In this document: one piece after another, positions 12,770-27,703 of the stretch
Numbering within the stretch: position 1 is the first letter of the stretch
Layout: every line of letters starts with the position of its first letter
Origin: Numida meleagris
Taxonomy: Eukaryota; Chordata; Aves; Galliformes; Numididae
Reading direction: 5' to 3'
NCBI RefSeq assembly: GCF_002078875.1
Contig: NC_034414.1
Span: 29,582,450-29,646,449 of the forward strand
DNA: 64,000 nt
Position numbers and translations under genes: made by a program
Notes under the pieces: generated by a model
What the model saw: the letters and a program-made list of their open reading frames with translations, nothing else
What the model was told of the DNA's origin: nothing
The model's database searches: none

Positions 12770-15700
12770 CTAATGAAAGACATTCAAAAGAAGTTAGTAA
12801 ATATCTGCATTAATAACAAAATACTTAAGACAGTTCTTCAATGTTCCAAGCGTGAGAACGTGAACATCCTCTCCACGTTATACTTCTTCCCTTACTAAGA
12901 ACTACAGAACCCTCACAAATCCAATTCATCTGTCTTAGAAATTTTCACGTGCTGGCATTAGGAAATTAGTAGTTCAAATTAATGCTAAAATTTTGTACAA
13001 TTTCACATCAAAAAACTGGATCGTTCTGCACTTAAAATACACAATTGCAAATTAGCAGTTTTCTGAAAATTCCCGCTCAGTTTTAATGCATTCTTTCACT
13101 CTTAAAAATTCCGACACAAACTAGGCCTACGGTACTACAAGCACTAATATGAATAACTTGTTATAAACAAAACATTCACAAGAGGATTTATAAACATGTA
13201 CAAATATTTGCAAGTACTGCTCACAAATTGAGGCATTTTCATGTAAACACCGCCTCTCAGGTTTCAGAGAAGACAGGTCTGGCACAGAGTTCTTCCAAAA
13301 GATACTATCTAAAGCAGACTGGAACTGCACTTACACAATTCCAAGTAGTGATAAAGTCTTAGCATGAGTTATGTTAGCAGCTACTCTTAATGCTTTCTAT
13401 ACATACACACTAAAGCAAGAAGTACGTATTCAATACAAGAGCAGAAATCTTCATCTGTGCACGCACATGTATTTATTTGGCAGTGTACAATAATATTGAT
13501 TTCATCAGGCACATAGTGGCATTCCACTACACTTCAAGTCTAGCCCTACCATCCTGATACATTTTCTCATTCCTGTCAATTCAAGCTAAAGAATTTTGGT
13601 GTGTGGATAAATGCAACCACACAGCTCTTAAATATCACACATACCTGTGTCTTACACCACACTGCCTTTTTCTTCTTGCTCTCTGTATCACAAAACCACA
13701 GAAACATTATTCTCAGTAAGTCCAATTAAAAGGTAATAAAATTAATAAATAGTTGCGAAGAGTTACAATTACATTCGATTTTCAAGCTTTTTTTTTTTGT
13801 ATCTATTATTTATCGAGTGAAAGGAAATACTATAAAATACCCCAAGGTTGCATTACACAAAAACACTGGAAAGACCAAGACAAAAAGAAACCCTTTCCTA
13901 TACCAAATGTTTGCATTTGGAGGAGGAAGGGAAGGCTCCTTCAGTTGTAATTAAGTTGAAAATTAAATACCATTAGCGCAGCTTTGGAGGAGCAGCAACA
14001 GACACTCCTACACAAATCACTGCCAGCTTGCAATTCTAAGTATGCGCAGCTTTTCATTTTCATTAGTGGTATGCAGCTACATACAGCAACAGCAAAGCAA
14101 TTTTCTTCCCTTGTTTCTCATCCAGCTACTACAACCAATTATTACTAAGATTTTCCAAAAAATCCAAAGAGTACATATAGAAGCATTTTTCAACTGTGAA
14201 AAATCTTTTTTGGCCTTCTAACGATGTTTAGGTACTCTGCACTGACATGCAAAAGCGTAAAAGAGAAATTTTCTCATTCAGAAAAAAGAAAATATCAGGC
14301 AGCAAAGAAGCCCACTGAAAGCTGCATAGCACTGGGGCTAGTGCTCCAAGTGCTGCACAGTCAGCTGGGGCCTGTAAAACTTTCTCTTAGTGCCCAATTT
14401 AAAAAGAATAACCTTTGAAAAATGGAGTCACAAAGTTAGTACTCAGAAGGGGTTATCTAAAGCACTGTGCCAAAATGGGGTCTCTGAACATCAGGGAAAG
14501 GCAGACAAGAAGTTCACAAAATGACACCCAGATAGTGAAATGAATCATGCTCGTTCACTTAGCACTATGGAAGTCAAAACTCTACCAAAAGATATGCGAG
14601 AAATGAAGTGCAACCACCATAACATTTACTGTGTAAGCTAAATAATGCCACAGTCACTAATGAATCTACACAACACAAAATGAATTTACCAGCTAAAATT
14701 TAATATCAAAAGTATTTAAGGTGTGATGAGTTACATTTCCTCTATCAAATCTAAAATCTAAAATCATTAGCTATCTAAGAGAAAGTATGTTTCGAGGTTA
14801 AATCGAGAAATGACGCAACAAAAACTTATGCATCTGTATATAGAATGAGAAGTTTTTAAACTCTTTTCACTTAGCAATAAACACCAAAGACCGGAGAAAC
14901 AAAAATACAAATCTGAGGTAAATGTAAGTAACAGGCTGACATGATTAATATTGTTTCCACGTTAATTTTCCATGCAAGATGTCAAGGGCATACAAATTCT
15001 TGAAAGAGTGAGACATACGAGTGGCCTGTAATAACAGCGGCTCACTTTCAGTCTCTAAGATCTGAGTTAAGACAGTTAAGAAAGGAACAACTGCTAGGGT
15101 GTCAGGGTTCCCCTGCAGTCTCACTAATAGTCGTATTCAGGAAATGGGGATCAAAAAGGAAGAGTTTCAGGAGTATTTCAAGCAGAAAATAATTTTTATA
15201 TCCCAGAAAATTGCATGTCTCTGTAAAAAGGAATTAATGCACAGACAAAGTAATCATTCCCAGATAACTGAAAAGATTTGAAATCTCATTTATCAGGCAA
15301 CCTGAAGTTCAACTTGGCCAAAATACCAAACCAAGTCCTCCAAACATATCTAGTTAGTAATCTGTAAAAGTACAGGGATGCTGCAGGTCTGGAAAGTCAG
15401 AATAACTTCCTTTAATCAAAGGACTTGTGATAATGGGTTAACCCCTCCGAATCTGAGCCTGCTGTTGTTTCTGCCTTCTGAAGCCTACCTCAGATACCAC
15501 AAAGCCTCATCTGCAATGATTCATGGAAAAATGCTACTGCCAAATGCAACAAATGAAACGAGCATTTCATTTGTTTCCATTGCCACAAAAGGGAAAAAAA
15601 GCCAAACAAGAAAACTTCCAGATCAGTTCTGAAGTTCCTCTCTACAATGGTCCTATGGAATTTAAATGTAAAACGCAACACTAGCAAAGCATTAACTCAG

Positions 15701-18480
15701 TCCTCAAATCAAGGCATGCTGTAGCTGAGGTTAAAAAACATATACAAGTGGAGGCAGACAACAGGAACAGAAAGAATTATTCTAACCAATAAGCATCATA
15801 TCAGAAGTCTTATGATAAATAAGTACAGGAACACTTTCCTTAGCTTTTCTTTTTGAAGGTTTCTTTTGCAATTTTAAAAATCCTAGGATAACATCAATAC
15901 GGGAAGGCTGGTATTCCAAGCCTGCTCTCTGCAAGTTGTACATCATCTGGGACATCAGAAAAAGCATATTTTATTCCACTCATTCTTATACGAAGGGGAG
16001 AATTTACAGACATTCAGTTAAATTGGTTTTCCTACATCATTTAGAAAATACATAGAATAATATTTGCACTTAACAGAATTCTGCTTTAGGACTTGGTATT
16101 AGCAACCTGTACAACCCTTAGATGTGCACAAGTCTCTGAGTAACAGACAGGTTGCTAAAAGTTTGGTAGAGTTAAATAGTAGCTTTGTCTCCCTTTGAAC
16201 TGCCCATATCTAGCAGGGGAACTTCAGTGTTGCCACATGACAAACAGATGTTTCTAAACAAAGTTCATTTATGACTGTTTTCTGCCCAAAATCATGCAGT
16301 AAGTCTGACCAGTATGGCCCTGGATAATGTTTTCTCTTCACAGATCACATTTACTATTGAGTTCTTGCACTACAGAGGAAGGTTTGCACAAGCCGCTAAC
16401 TGAAGTGCAGCTATGGAGAGGGTACATTTTACCTCCTCCCAACACCATTTAGCGTCAAAGAAGAACTTCACAGTGAAGTAATTATGAAAAGCAAACAATT
16501 TCCACTGCGAGCTCAGAATAGAGAAATTAAAGAAAAAACATAGCTACTGTCCTGCTAGCTACACCTATTCTTTGAAATACTGTATTTTACAAGCTAAGCA
16601 ATCACTCTTCACGCTGAGACCTTAGCAAAGTCAGGCTGCTGTCATTCCTCTAACCACCTTGAATGCTGAATGCACTACTCAGCAAAGCACAGACCCAAAA
16701 AGCTCTCTTAAAGAATATACATACAAGAAAGTAATCACCTTGGTGTGCAAGGCAGATGCTAAAATAAAACAAAGACTGATGTGGACAGAAACAGAAGGGA
16801 AATGCTATAGGGTGGCTTGAGCTTTCACCCAGGGAACTCTGTCTGGTGTGCACTGCAAACCTAATTGCTTTAGCAACCGAATTCTGTGCAGTAAAATTAA
16901 ATCTGTTTTGCTTAAGCAACTTCCACAAAGCAAAAATGACATTTTCTAGAGGCTTGTATTATGTTCTGGTGATGTTTAAGAATCCTTTAAGTTCTACAAA
17001 AATATGATTAGGTCTGACAGACCCCTTTCTAAAATTCATTAAAGTTGCAAATCCTGAATGACTGCAAGGGAGTTCAGCGCTCACCTCCAGCCAGACTCAA
17101 TTACTTCTGGCACAGGAAAGAGTACAGAAGCCCAACTTAGAACTGTAATTTTATTATAAATGTAAGAAATACATACATAACATTGTGCACAATGCAAAGG
17201 ATTTCGTTACCAGCTGAGAGCCACATACAACAACTATAACAGAAATGGCACAGTAACGCATTCATTAAAAACAACCGGGAGAAGCATTCTAGGTTGTTGG
17301 AGTCATTTAAAACAAACAGTTTTATTAAAATAACATACAAGATGCTTCCCGATAATCTGAATTATGGAAAAAATACAAGCAGATAATTATGCCAGCCATC
17401 TCTACCACAAGCCATTAGTGGCCCACTTAGCAGTGGGTGTTTTCACTCATACTCGTAAACAAGCAACACTTAAGTCATCAAAATTACAAACTATCACAGT
17501 AAAGTAGTATTTCAGTAATTCCATGAATGGAATTCAGTGTAGAAAAACCATTCCCAGCTTTCACCGCATCATCTCCCAAGCATCATTTGTTTCCTCAGCA
17601 GTACTTCAAGCTTAGGAGGCTTAAAACTGAATTACATAAAGAAAGGCACAACACAAATCAGTCTGCATAGCACAAATTTAACTACTAATTGATGAGAAAT
17701 TGAAGTTGGAGTTTATAGTAGAAAATACTTCACAAATTTCACATGGAGATCAACAGGATCTGGAATACCTAGTACACGCTTGAGCAGCCTAATGTTTTTC
17801 AAAAACAAGTTGCAAAACCTATGACAGCTTCACACCATTTTTCTTAAGTTCAAAAATTCTGTAAAAGAAAAAAATTATCTTGCAGTAACTTTGCAATGCA
17901 ATCAACACTGACTTCTAGCATGTTTTTTTTGTTTTAGTCTACAAAATTTTACATCATTTTTTTCTAATTAGATGCTGTAGCATAGTCTTGGTACTGAAAT
18001 AAAATGTTTCCTTCATTTCCAGCTGGCTCTTCCTTCTAATCATTTCAGACCAGGGTTCATTAGAAAACCTGTCAAGCACGGTAACTCAGTTCAACATGTG
18101 TATTTCAAAGGGCTATCAGACATGCCAAAAGGTTTTAGCATTCCATGCTCACTTCAATGTGCAAGGTATGTGGATCAACAGCTAAAAGCCCTAAACCCTC
18201 AAAAGGAAAGCAATTTTCATTGTTACTGCTAGGTTACATTTGTACAGGAGGAATAAGACCGTCAACTTGCATTAAAACGCAGTGAAAACGGTGAAACTGA
18301 AATTTCTGACACTGAGAAGAGATTCCAGCTTCACAAACTGTATGTACAAGTTGCCTGAGATACAAGCACGGGGAATTGTAAACACGTTATTCTATCTCAC
18401 TGACATCATACCTGGGATTTGTGATTATCAGGGTAGTCGTCTTCATTGCCAAATGCCCTGAAGAACAACCGGGCGCTTAC

Positions 18481-18690
18481 CTGGCCCAGGGAGGTGATGT
18501 TTGCTCCCCTCTGCTTCCCCCTGAGCCAGGGCTCCCCGGGCAGCAGCTGCAGCTCCTCATTTACACCAACTCAGCATTCCGCTGCCATTCTCTGGAGCGG
18601 GACCGCTCGTTCCCATGGCAAGAGCTTTGTTCGCTCCCACCACGCTCCTGCGAAGAGCTGCAGGACTTACATCATACGTGAGCCACGTGG
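18481..18690 (-). other. candidate alternative PALS1 first exon / promoter
   Basis: A locally GC-rich patch sits in AT-rich intron. On the minus strand it ends in a consensus donor, CTGGGCCAG|GTAAGCGC (GT at 18479-18480). A CACGTG E-box lies at 18684-18689 on its upstream side, and no TATA box is evident. The frame carries no clear coding content, so it would act as an alternative 5'UTR exon splicing to the exon at 12.77 kb. The 5' boundary is a guess. It could also be a conserved enhancer-like segment with a chance donor. Confidence 0.35.
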
Positions 18691-20521
18691 GGCTCCGCAC
18701 TGCACTTGGCTTCTCTTCCTGAGATACTGAGACAGGGCAGCTGCTACTCCAACCTTCTTAGGAAGCAAGATGACTGCTCAAATCCAGAGGTGAAAAAGCA
18801 CCTTTTGTGAGTCATATTGAGCGTGTATCTCAGTAAGGAGCAGTAATGCTGCCAGTAAGGTCTCTGAAGAACAGCACTTCAGAGCCCACAGCCTCAGTGA
18901 CGCAGGTGACTGAAGGCACCAGTTAAGACAGACATAGGACACACCACCACAGATTAATTTCAATAATATATTTTAAAGCTGTTAGGCCTTAAGCAATCAA
19001 AGCCCCTTAGACTAAGTGTGGTCTAAATTTTAAGAAATTGAACAGGCTCATTTTTAGAGAAGAAATAATAATTTATATAGAGGGGCAATATTTAAATTCG
19101 TGTCTTTCACAGAGACATTGGCAAATGTTGCATGCTCTGTTAGCAGCAGTCTTCCTTCATTAGTATCTCAATAGTGAGCCCCTTTAATCTGTTAAAAATG
19201 ATATGAAACAGGTCAAGCAGAACCACTACACGAGAAGTTTAAGTCCTAACAAACCGGACTTTCCACCGGGATATAAATACTTTGGTCTCCATTAAAGTGC
19301 TTTCAGAATCAACCGAAATAAACAACAATTGCTGATAACACTAACAAACATCTTACCTGACACCGTTCCCTTTGTTTTATATATACCCTAGTATTTGCAC
19401 ACCAGCACTGTTTAATTTCTCCTTTTTAGACCAAATGAAAATGAGATGTGAAGGGGAATAAAGTTTCAGCTGGTGTGACTGCAGATGCACTGGGGAAGGA
19501 GGAACAAGCCAGAGAAGGCTTCAAGCAGCTTATTGCCAAAATTCACATTTAGATAGAAAACAGACATCTGCTAAGGTCATCTAAGGATATTTTAAAATTC
19601 AGTAACACGCTACTTGACCTTTGCTTATATTTTGCTATCCTGTATCAGTAATAAAGCTCTTACACAGTTGAACACTTTTTTTTTTTTTTATCAGCTACCA
19701 GCAACTCCTAGTGCTTACAAGACCTAAACTCTCCTCTAACTGAAGAGTACAGCAGAGGGCAGTCTCTACATCAATTAAAGATGTGATAAAAGAAGCAGGT
19801 TCATTTTCAAAAAGTAGCACACAGAAACAACCAAGGTTATAGCTCATGAAGTGGTCTGACACCCACAGGACCCCCAAAACACTACATAGATTTACTACCC
19901 CAGCATCTCACTGTGACTTAGATCAATAGGCTCCAACTACAGGTATATTTGAATACCCCGTTCTAATCAAGTCTTTTGCACCATCTACTCCTGGTCTACA
20001 ATTAACATTTGATATAAAGATGAGAGTGGACTACACAGATGTCTACAGGCTGCAAGGAAAAGATCGTAAGTAGTGCAAGAAAAAAGATTTATTTTAATTG
20101 AGAGTTAATGCCAAATGTTTAGAATCCTTAAAGCATAACAAATGAAGAGTAACAGAATTCCTAGAATTCCAAGGGTTGCTAAAAGATCTCACAGGACAGC
20201 CAGAAACTCGATAACAAGACAGCCATTACTTTATCTCCTATTCACAGACAGTTAAGACTGTAGATTTCATTGTTTTAAAAGTAAACATGCCAGTCCTTGT
20301 TTTAAATTGTGCTTACATTCTCTGTAAAATTAAAAGTATTGCTGCTGTTTTAAATATCTAATAAGATTCCCCTCCCCCTCAAGCTCATCCCTTTAAATTG
20401 TATCCTTTTTAGTTTGGACTCTTGTGTCCTGGTCTCAAGTTAATCCCCAAGATTTTTTTTTAGCATAGTAGTTTTAACAGTCAACACTTGCTACTGCTTC
20501 ACTATGTAAAAGAGAATTAAT

Positions 20522-20549
20522 AGTAAATAGTAAAAGAGTAAATAGTAAA
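20522..20549. repeat. short tandem duplication, 13-bp unit, period 15
   Basis: AGTAAATAGTAAA occurs twice, at 20522-20534 and 20537-20549, separated by two bases. It is a local slippage duplication in AT-rich intron. Confidence 0.8.
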
Positions 20550-23500
20550 TATTTGCAATATTAGCTGAATGGGTGAAAGTGATCTTTTTTTCTCCTTTGA
20601 ATTACTATCCTTAATGCCTTAACCTGCTTAGCTCCACCAATATGTCACTCCTCTTAGTTAGAAGGGGGTGGAATAAACAACTTCTGACATTTTTTTTCTG
20701 TCCACAAAAATGAGTTCAGACTTCTCAAAATTCTGAAAACCTCTTAAAGTTCTGAAATACAAAACATAAAACACAGAAATATGATTGAGAATCTTTGCAC
20801 TTTATAGACCTCACAGTCAACTACTCACTACACCCTCAGAACAAACCAGATTTCATTTGAGCTCTTCTCTAGCTATTTATAGGATACTTGTATAAACTAT
20901 TTTAGATATTCAGGTTTCTGATGCCGCAAGTTTTTCATTCCTAAACTCACGTGAGTTTATGGTGATAGTTGCACTGAGAAAACCTCAAACAATTTGCTGC
21001 ATAAATTTCAGAAATTTTTCTTCTCAAGTATTTTCACATCATTGTCCTCCATGCCTCCCCACCTCCCCCAAGATTTTCTCTAATTACCATCATCCGCACT
21101 TGCTTTTTCTGGAGGACACTGTAAGCAAGGCATACAAGCCACATAGCCGATGTCTGTTCTGTCTATGATACCATTTCAATATTATTATTATGCTGAGATG
21201 TATTGCTAGATAAAAGACAGAAACCTTTGTTACTGCTAAAAAAAACCAAAAACCCACACTCAAACAGGATAGATGCCTTGGGTAACCATGGCAAGCGTAC
21301 CCCCCGAAGAAATGCACTGTCACAATTGCGCTTCACATGGGAGGGTTACGCCCTGTGAATTTGTGCCCATGAAATTTGCTGGAACGTTTCTCATTCCTAA
21401 CAATACGAGCACCAGTGACAGAACTCAGAATTTTGCATACAGAAAAAAAATATTCAGAAGTTGCAAAGTTTTGTAGTTTCTTCATACTTTGCCAGTCATG
21501 TTATTCAACATTTGCAGAATATTTTAATAATTTCTTCAGGGAAATAACAAATATATTTGTGCATAGCTTTAACTCTCAGCTGCTAGCACAGAACAGTGCT
21601 GACTAGGCTTTCAAGTGTGCCCTAATTTTGGATCCTTCCAAACGGAGATTGCATAGTTTATGACAAGAACCATGAAAGAGCCTGTCAGTATGGTTTCTTG
21701 GACCATTAAGCTGAACTAGTTTGCTGCTGCCAAAGACTGCAGTCTCACAACCCTCTCTTGATTGCTCCCTTACCCTCTCCTCCTTTGGGTTGTACAGCCA
21801 ATAATACCTGAGAGCTCAGTAGCTTTCAAATGTCTCTGCAAGTTGCCGTAATTCACCAAGCCTGAAGAACATCACAAAATATTTTTGTTTTTTTTCTGGT
21901 TAATTTTTGGTCAAAGTGTCATGATGAAACAGTTCATAGTAATCTGAAAGGTGGCCAGAGTGACCCAAGTGGCAGGAGCAAGAGACTGACACCAGGGACC
22001 CAACTCTGATAGAACCTCATCTCACATAATCATATACTGTGAATTCATCTACTCTCTCCCCTCCCAAATATTAGCAACAGCTACTGTTGCCATATCTACA
22101 TTAGGAGTTTTTCATTCTAGAAAAAAATATCTAAGTCAACAACAACCCCACGCACCTACAACCACCAGTGGTATTTCTTCCTGAAGTAATAAGGACTGTT
22201 AAAAATCTGTTGGTCTCTCTTAAGAGATAATTTGAAACAAATTCTGAACACCATGAGTGTAAAATATGTATTTATCTTTAAGCATATTTACTCCCAAACA
22301 AAAATGGTAAATTCAACAGCTGTGCCTTGAGAGCACTGTTAAGGCAGTTTCTACTGAAAAGTAGGAACATCTCTGCATACTGACAGGTTGTAAGAGAAGC
22401 TTGTAGAAAAATACACTACAGAAAATACAAGCAGGATTTCACTACAAGATGTGAAAATTAGATGCTCTGTAAATAACCTATAACACTAGACTTTCTAATA
22501 AAAATGCAAGAAAAAAACTTTGCAAAGGCTATAAAAACATAATAGTTGAGGCCTTTATACTTTATAACAACAGCCTCTCTCTTCTGCTAAATGCAAGTGA
22601 ACTCTTGGGTCTAACTTCAGCAGTCACTTACAAAAATAAAGATAAAATCCAAATGGGAACGTACTTCAGCAAATTGAACACGTGAGCATAATAACCACTG
22701 TGGCCGCAGAGCTTTATCACAGCACATCGTTTTTGCTGAATCAATAAAATGAAATTCAATTTCCAAAAGCTTTAAGTTCTTTTAATTAAAAAAAAAATAA
22801 GAGAACAGTGATAAACTCACAGGAATGTACAACTCCACTCAATGTGAAGAGAGACAAACTTACTTCATATGTACTAGTGCAATAACCCTGCCTTTCCCTA
22901 GTATGTCAACGTGTGCCAGTGAAATGGATAATCATTGAAAGGTATGTTAATCTATACTTTATACTTGCTTGCATTAACCAGTACACTATTAAACTATAAT
23001 TCTTTCAAAAAGAAGAGCATAGTTTGCCCAATCATTAGAACATTCAGAAGCATCTGACAACTAAAACTAGCCCCATAGACTTGTATTACTTGCTATCATC
23101 AACTGCAACAATGATCAGCCAACAAAGAAAATTGTAACAGCATAAGAAAATGAAAAATCACAATTCAGGAAGGGCCAACAGGTCTTCAAAGATTTTGAAC
23201 AAGTTCAAAATTCAGTAATTTGCCTCACTTTACCTTCCATGCATATCTTTTAAAAAGTAGAGAAGTAACATCTGCACCTTACCTCTACTTGAAATGAGCA
23301 AGCATAAAAAGTTAAATTCAAAGCTAAGTGTCATGAAGAGAAGCTCATAACGGGAGAAACTTGAGTAATTTTTCATCCAAGCAATAATGAAAAGGATAGC
23401 AAAGCTGAACTGTTTGAAACTTCCTAGTTATATTAAAAGCCGAATCCACTGCCAATGAGCAAGGCCAAAACGACAGAACTGAGATGGGCGAGATCACTCC

Positions 23501-25184
23501 CTGGATGCACGGCTCAGCACCAACATCATTGTTTCCACATGCCCCTCAGGAAGCTGCCACTGTCTTGACACACAGTTTTTCAGTTCAAAGAGGTCAGCCA
23601 AATAGTAACAGTAAATAGTGAAAGCCATCATTCATCCATAGAGAAAGACTGTTTCCTCCATGTGACAGGGAGAGTATTTTCTCTGATTCTGGTATAAGAA
23701 ATCAGACGAAAATTAAATTGGAAATCTAAATAGAAATTAACAGCAATCTGGTCTGATGCATCAGCCTTGTAAGTAAGAGGAATAAGAAGCTAAGTTTGCA
23801 GATGAAACTCCTAATGTCACTGTGAGGTGCCACAGCCCTAACAGCAGCACAATGGTCTATCCAAGTCATCACTGCAGACATCCTAACAAACAATCAGGTG
23901 TACAGAATGGATTTCAATTGAGAAAATTCATCGATATCCTAACTATGAACATTTTCAGCTCTTGCCTAGTAACCAGGGGAGACAGTTATATCACCAAAGC
24001 AAAGAAAACAGTTTTCCTAAACATACCTTTTCAAGACTTCATAGCAGCAGGCTCTCGCCATACACCAGTGCAGCACAGCTGAACGGCTTTAAGATGCAAC
24101 AAAACACACCATCCCTAAATATGCACATATATCCATGCCTCAAAATGATCTTGTTAAAGCCACTACTCCTTCCTATTCCTACACTTGATCTTAGGGCATC
24201 ATTCTGCAAGATGGAAATGATCTTCACATTATTACAAACCTCTTCCTCACATACTCTACAGTGTTCTTGGCATTAGCAGCTCTCTCCACAAGACAGCTTG
24301 GTGGGATAAAATGGCAGAGAACAAACCAGGCAGAAAGAAGTCTCCCAGTCTCAGTAGCAAAAAGCTGTAATGTCAAGAGCATCTGTACATAAAGCCATGG
24401 TCTCTTTTCATCACCAATACAACTGCAATTTTTGGCTTTTATAAATCTTTAACTCAAATTGTTACCAACTCCTACTAGGTACAGAAGAGTCCATTTACAT
24501 CCGAATACTAGCCAAAACGTGTACCAGAAAATACCATGTGCATTCACTTGAAAGAACAAATACAATCCAAAAGCACTCCAGAACAGTGCTGTGTGATTAG
24601 CAACAGAAGGTTCAGGAAGACAGAAATACCCAGAGGTAAGAAACAGGAATTAAGAGACAAATTTACTCCCTGCATGTCAGATTAAAAATCCAGATGGCCG
24701 TGAACGCTACCTGCCTTCTCAGTTTGAAAACTATGGAATTAGGACTAGGATTAGAAATGTAAGGTTCCACTTACACACGGGAGCTTTTGCATTCTGAAAA
24801 ATAGGAAAACTATAAATAACACTTAGAATGCAGTCCACTAATATCGTCTAAAGCAAATAAAGCTATTATTTTAGCAATATTCTTGATGTCTACCTGATCT
24901 GTTTCAGATTATTTAAAATTATCTATCAGTAGTATTTTTTCCCAGGTGTATTAGGTCACATTATGAGGAAAATATCCTCTGTTAAAAAGGAGACTAGATT
25001 ATTCTCTATTAAGATAAATCAGCCAACTTAATTTACAGAAGTTGGGAAGTTTCAGCTTTCTCACATGCAAACCAAATACGGCACAAGATCACGTGCGAAC
25101 AGTTTCTGCTCATTCTCTTTGAAAGACCCAGAAGTGTCCGAAATCAGTACAGTGAGTTAGCTGGGACGCACCAAAGTGCCTGAG

Positions 25185-25240
25185 GAAAGGGCTTGGACCA
25201 GATGACCTCCAGAGGCCCAGTCTGTGATTTTGTTTGCACG
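25185..25240 (+). mobile_element. CR1 LINE tail fragment
   Basis: GGGCTTGGACCAGATGACCT followed by CCAGAGG and then TCTGTGATTTTG matches the CR1 3'-UTR end (normally ...GATGACCTCCAGAGGTCCC...TGATTCTGTG). Only about 55 bp is recognisable, in the orientation opposite to PALS1, and the usual terminal repeats are decayed. Confidence 0.65.
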
Positions 25241-27677
25241 TGAAACAAAGTAAGGAAGTACACAAAAGGTATGTACAGATAAGAAACAGCCTACAGAAGT
25301 TAAGCCGCACACTTTTAATTTAACCAACAACAGGCCATTCAAAAAGAGTTAGAGCAGAAAATGGTTTGCTTACCAAAGATGTGACCTCAAGATTTTACTG
25401 AGGACAATACACAAAAAGATCCAAATATTTGTGAGAAATGAAGAATACATCCAAGTGCTTTTCAACCAATAAATAAGAAGAATGCCCCAAGGACTGAGTG
25501 AATATAATCAAGAGGTCTGACATGACTGAAATTCAATAAACAAAAGTTTTCTAATGCAATTTTCCATCTACCACTCAATATAATGGCTGCAATAGAATAC
25601 ATTTTAAATTTGCAATATAAAGGTTTTACAGTCAACATTCCCAGTAAACAGGAAGGGATTGGGATCTTCTCTTTCTTGAGAAAGAAAAGTACAAATGGGT
25701 GACACTGAACTGCCTGGGTCCAGCACAGCTGTCAGTGACTTGAAAATAATAAACCACACTGAACAGAACTTCTGCCTGTTCCTGGCTAACCACACTAACC
25801 ACAAGTAAAGAGAAGTAACAGGGCTCTCATATAACAGAATGCTTTCTCCAACTCCAGTGCACACAAGAGGGTTCTGCAGCATCCTGTCCAGGTTGTAGGC
25901 TCATCCAGACACCAGCCCTAAAATCTTCTACTCACTACTATACACAGCTGTCTCCCCTGCAGATATCATACTAACAGTGAAGCTGTTTAATACAGTCTTT
26001 CAGGCACAGTTGGGTATACTGAAAATACTATTAATACAGAATTTTAACTGATAATTGAAATGCCACTTTCTAAGTCAGTAAAATAAATTTTGGAAATGCA
26101 ATTCTTTCCACTTTAGATTATAACCAGAAATCTCAAGAGTGATAGCACACTGATGCAGTATTCCTTTTCCAGTCAGCCTGACAGGTCAGACCAACTACTC
26201 ACTCAGCAGGTACTCTGTGATCAGCACTACTGCCTTATCTGGAAGAAGTTCCTCTGATGACTGTTCTAATGCCTCACAGAGACTCTCCATTAGCAGCTCT
26301 GAAGATCACTTTCTTCTCTGCCACCCCCTTCTGAGCACTTGTAACATGCATTCTGTGCAATGATGGAAGGAAAAAAATGCAAGGTTCCAAGATTATGCTT
26401 TATGGTTTTACAGGGTGAGAACACCCTAAAGAAGCATTTAACTACTGAGATTTTTTTTAGAAAAAAAAACACCACCACAATCTAAAGAACTACAGGTATT
26501 TTCTTGAACAATCCAAGATGCTACAGTGACTTTACCATTTCATTTGGAATCCCAGCACAAAAAACTGCAGCCACTTTTTCAAATAACGTCCAAAAAATAC
26601 TGACTTCCTGAACAAAAGCTGCAACACCATTCACACAGTATTATTCAGAGCAATCAGTCGGCAACTCTGGCCGCTGGGTTTCATCTTTAGTACCAAATCA
26701 ACAGTTCGTGTGGCAAATGGAAGCAAGTAATTTTGATTTTCTACAAGTTTTGACAGAGCTTCTACATTATATTGTTTCTTACCATCACATATGTAAGAGC
26801 TAACAAATGTTGGGATACAGATATTTGTTGTCCATTACTTCTGCTTTACCACTTCAAATTATATTGCGACAATGCAATTTAGTTCAAGTTATACCTTAAA
26901 CTCATTTGAAAATAATAAGACAGCAGCTATCAGTGATTCTCAGCGAAAACGGCCAAACTGCTGAGGAAGCCCAATACCTACAATAACGCCTTCTATTTTC
27001 CAACTCACATCTATGGTCTTTGCTTTTAAAGCTGCGGACATTTACAGCTTTTGGAACCAAAGCAACCATTGGTCCTTCTGACGTATCTGCTCAACAGAGA
27101 CACCCTGTTAAAAAAAAAAATGGAGTCATTCCACTTAAAGACAGTGTTTGTGAGGAACTGTATTCCTCTGGTTTCCAGAAACTGCCAATCCTCTCAGCAA
27201 TGCAAGCAGAGTAGAATTAGGCTCCATCACTACCAAGGCTACACTGTCTGCAGCAGCAACATCTATTCTTGCACACAGGGCATAACAGAGCTATACAAGG
27301 AATGTTCAGGTATCCCACAGCTTGAGATACAGAGGGTCAGATTTCATTCATTACTTTTAGAAGTTTTGATCTAGAACCAGAAGATTCACGTGCACTTTTC
27401 CAATCCTTCAATGTTAACCATTTGGGATGTATTTTCAATTTGAAGCCAGATGATATTTCATATTAGACGAGGTAAATTTTTACTCTAGAGATTTCTGTAG
27501 AGAATCAGCACTTGTGATCTTTTTGGTTTTGATTCTACATTTATAAAATTCTACCCCTATAAAAACAGGGACAATTATTTTCAGACATCTAGACAACATT
27601 CACAGCCTAAAAATACACTAAGTTGCAGGAAAAAAAACACCTAACAAGTTAATGAAATGAGAATTTAATATGTGAGG

Positions 27678-27703
27678 TAAATCAATGAGATAAATCAATG
27701 AGA
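27678..27703. repeat. perfect 13-bp tandem duplication
   Basis: TAAATCAATGAGA is present twice head to tail with no mismatch. Confidence 0.85.
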
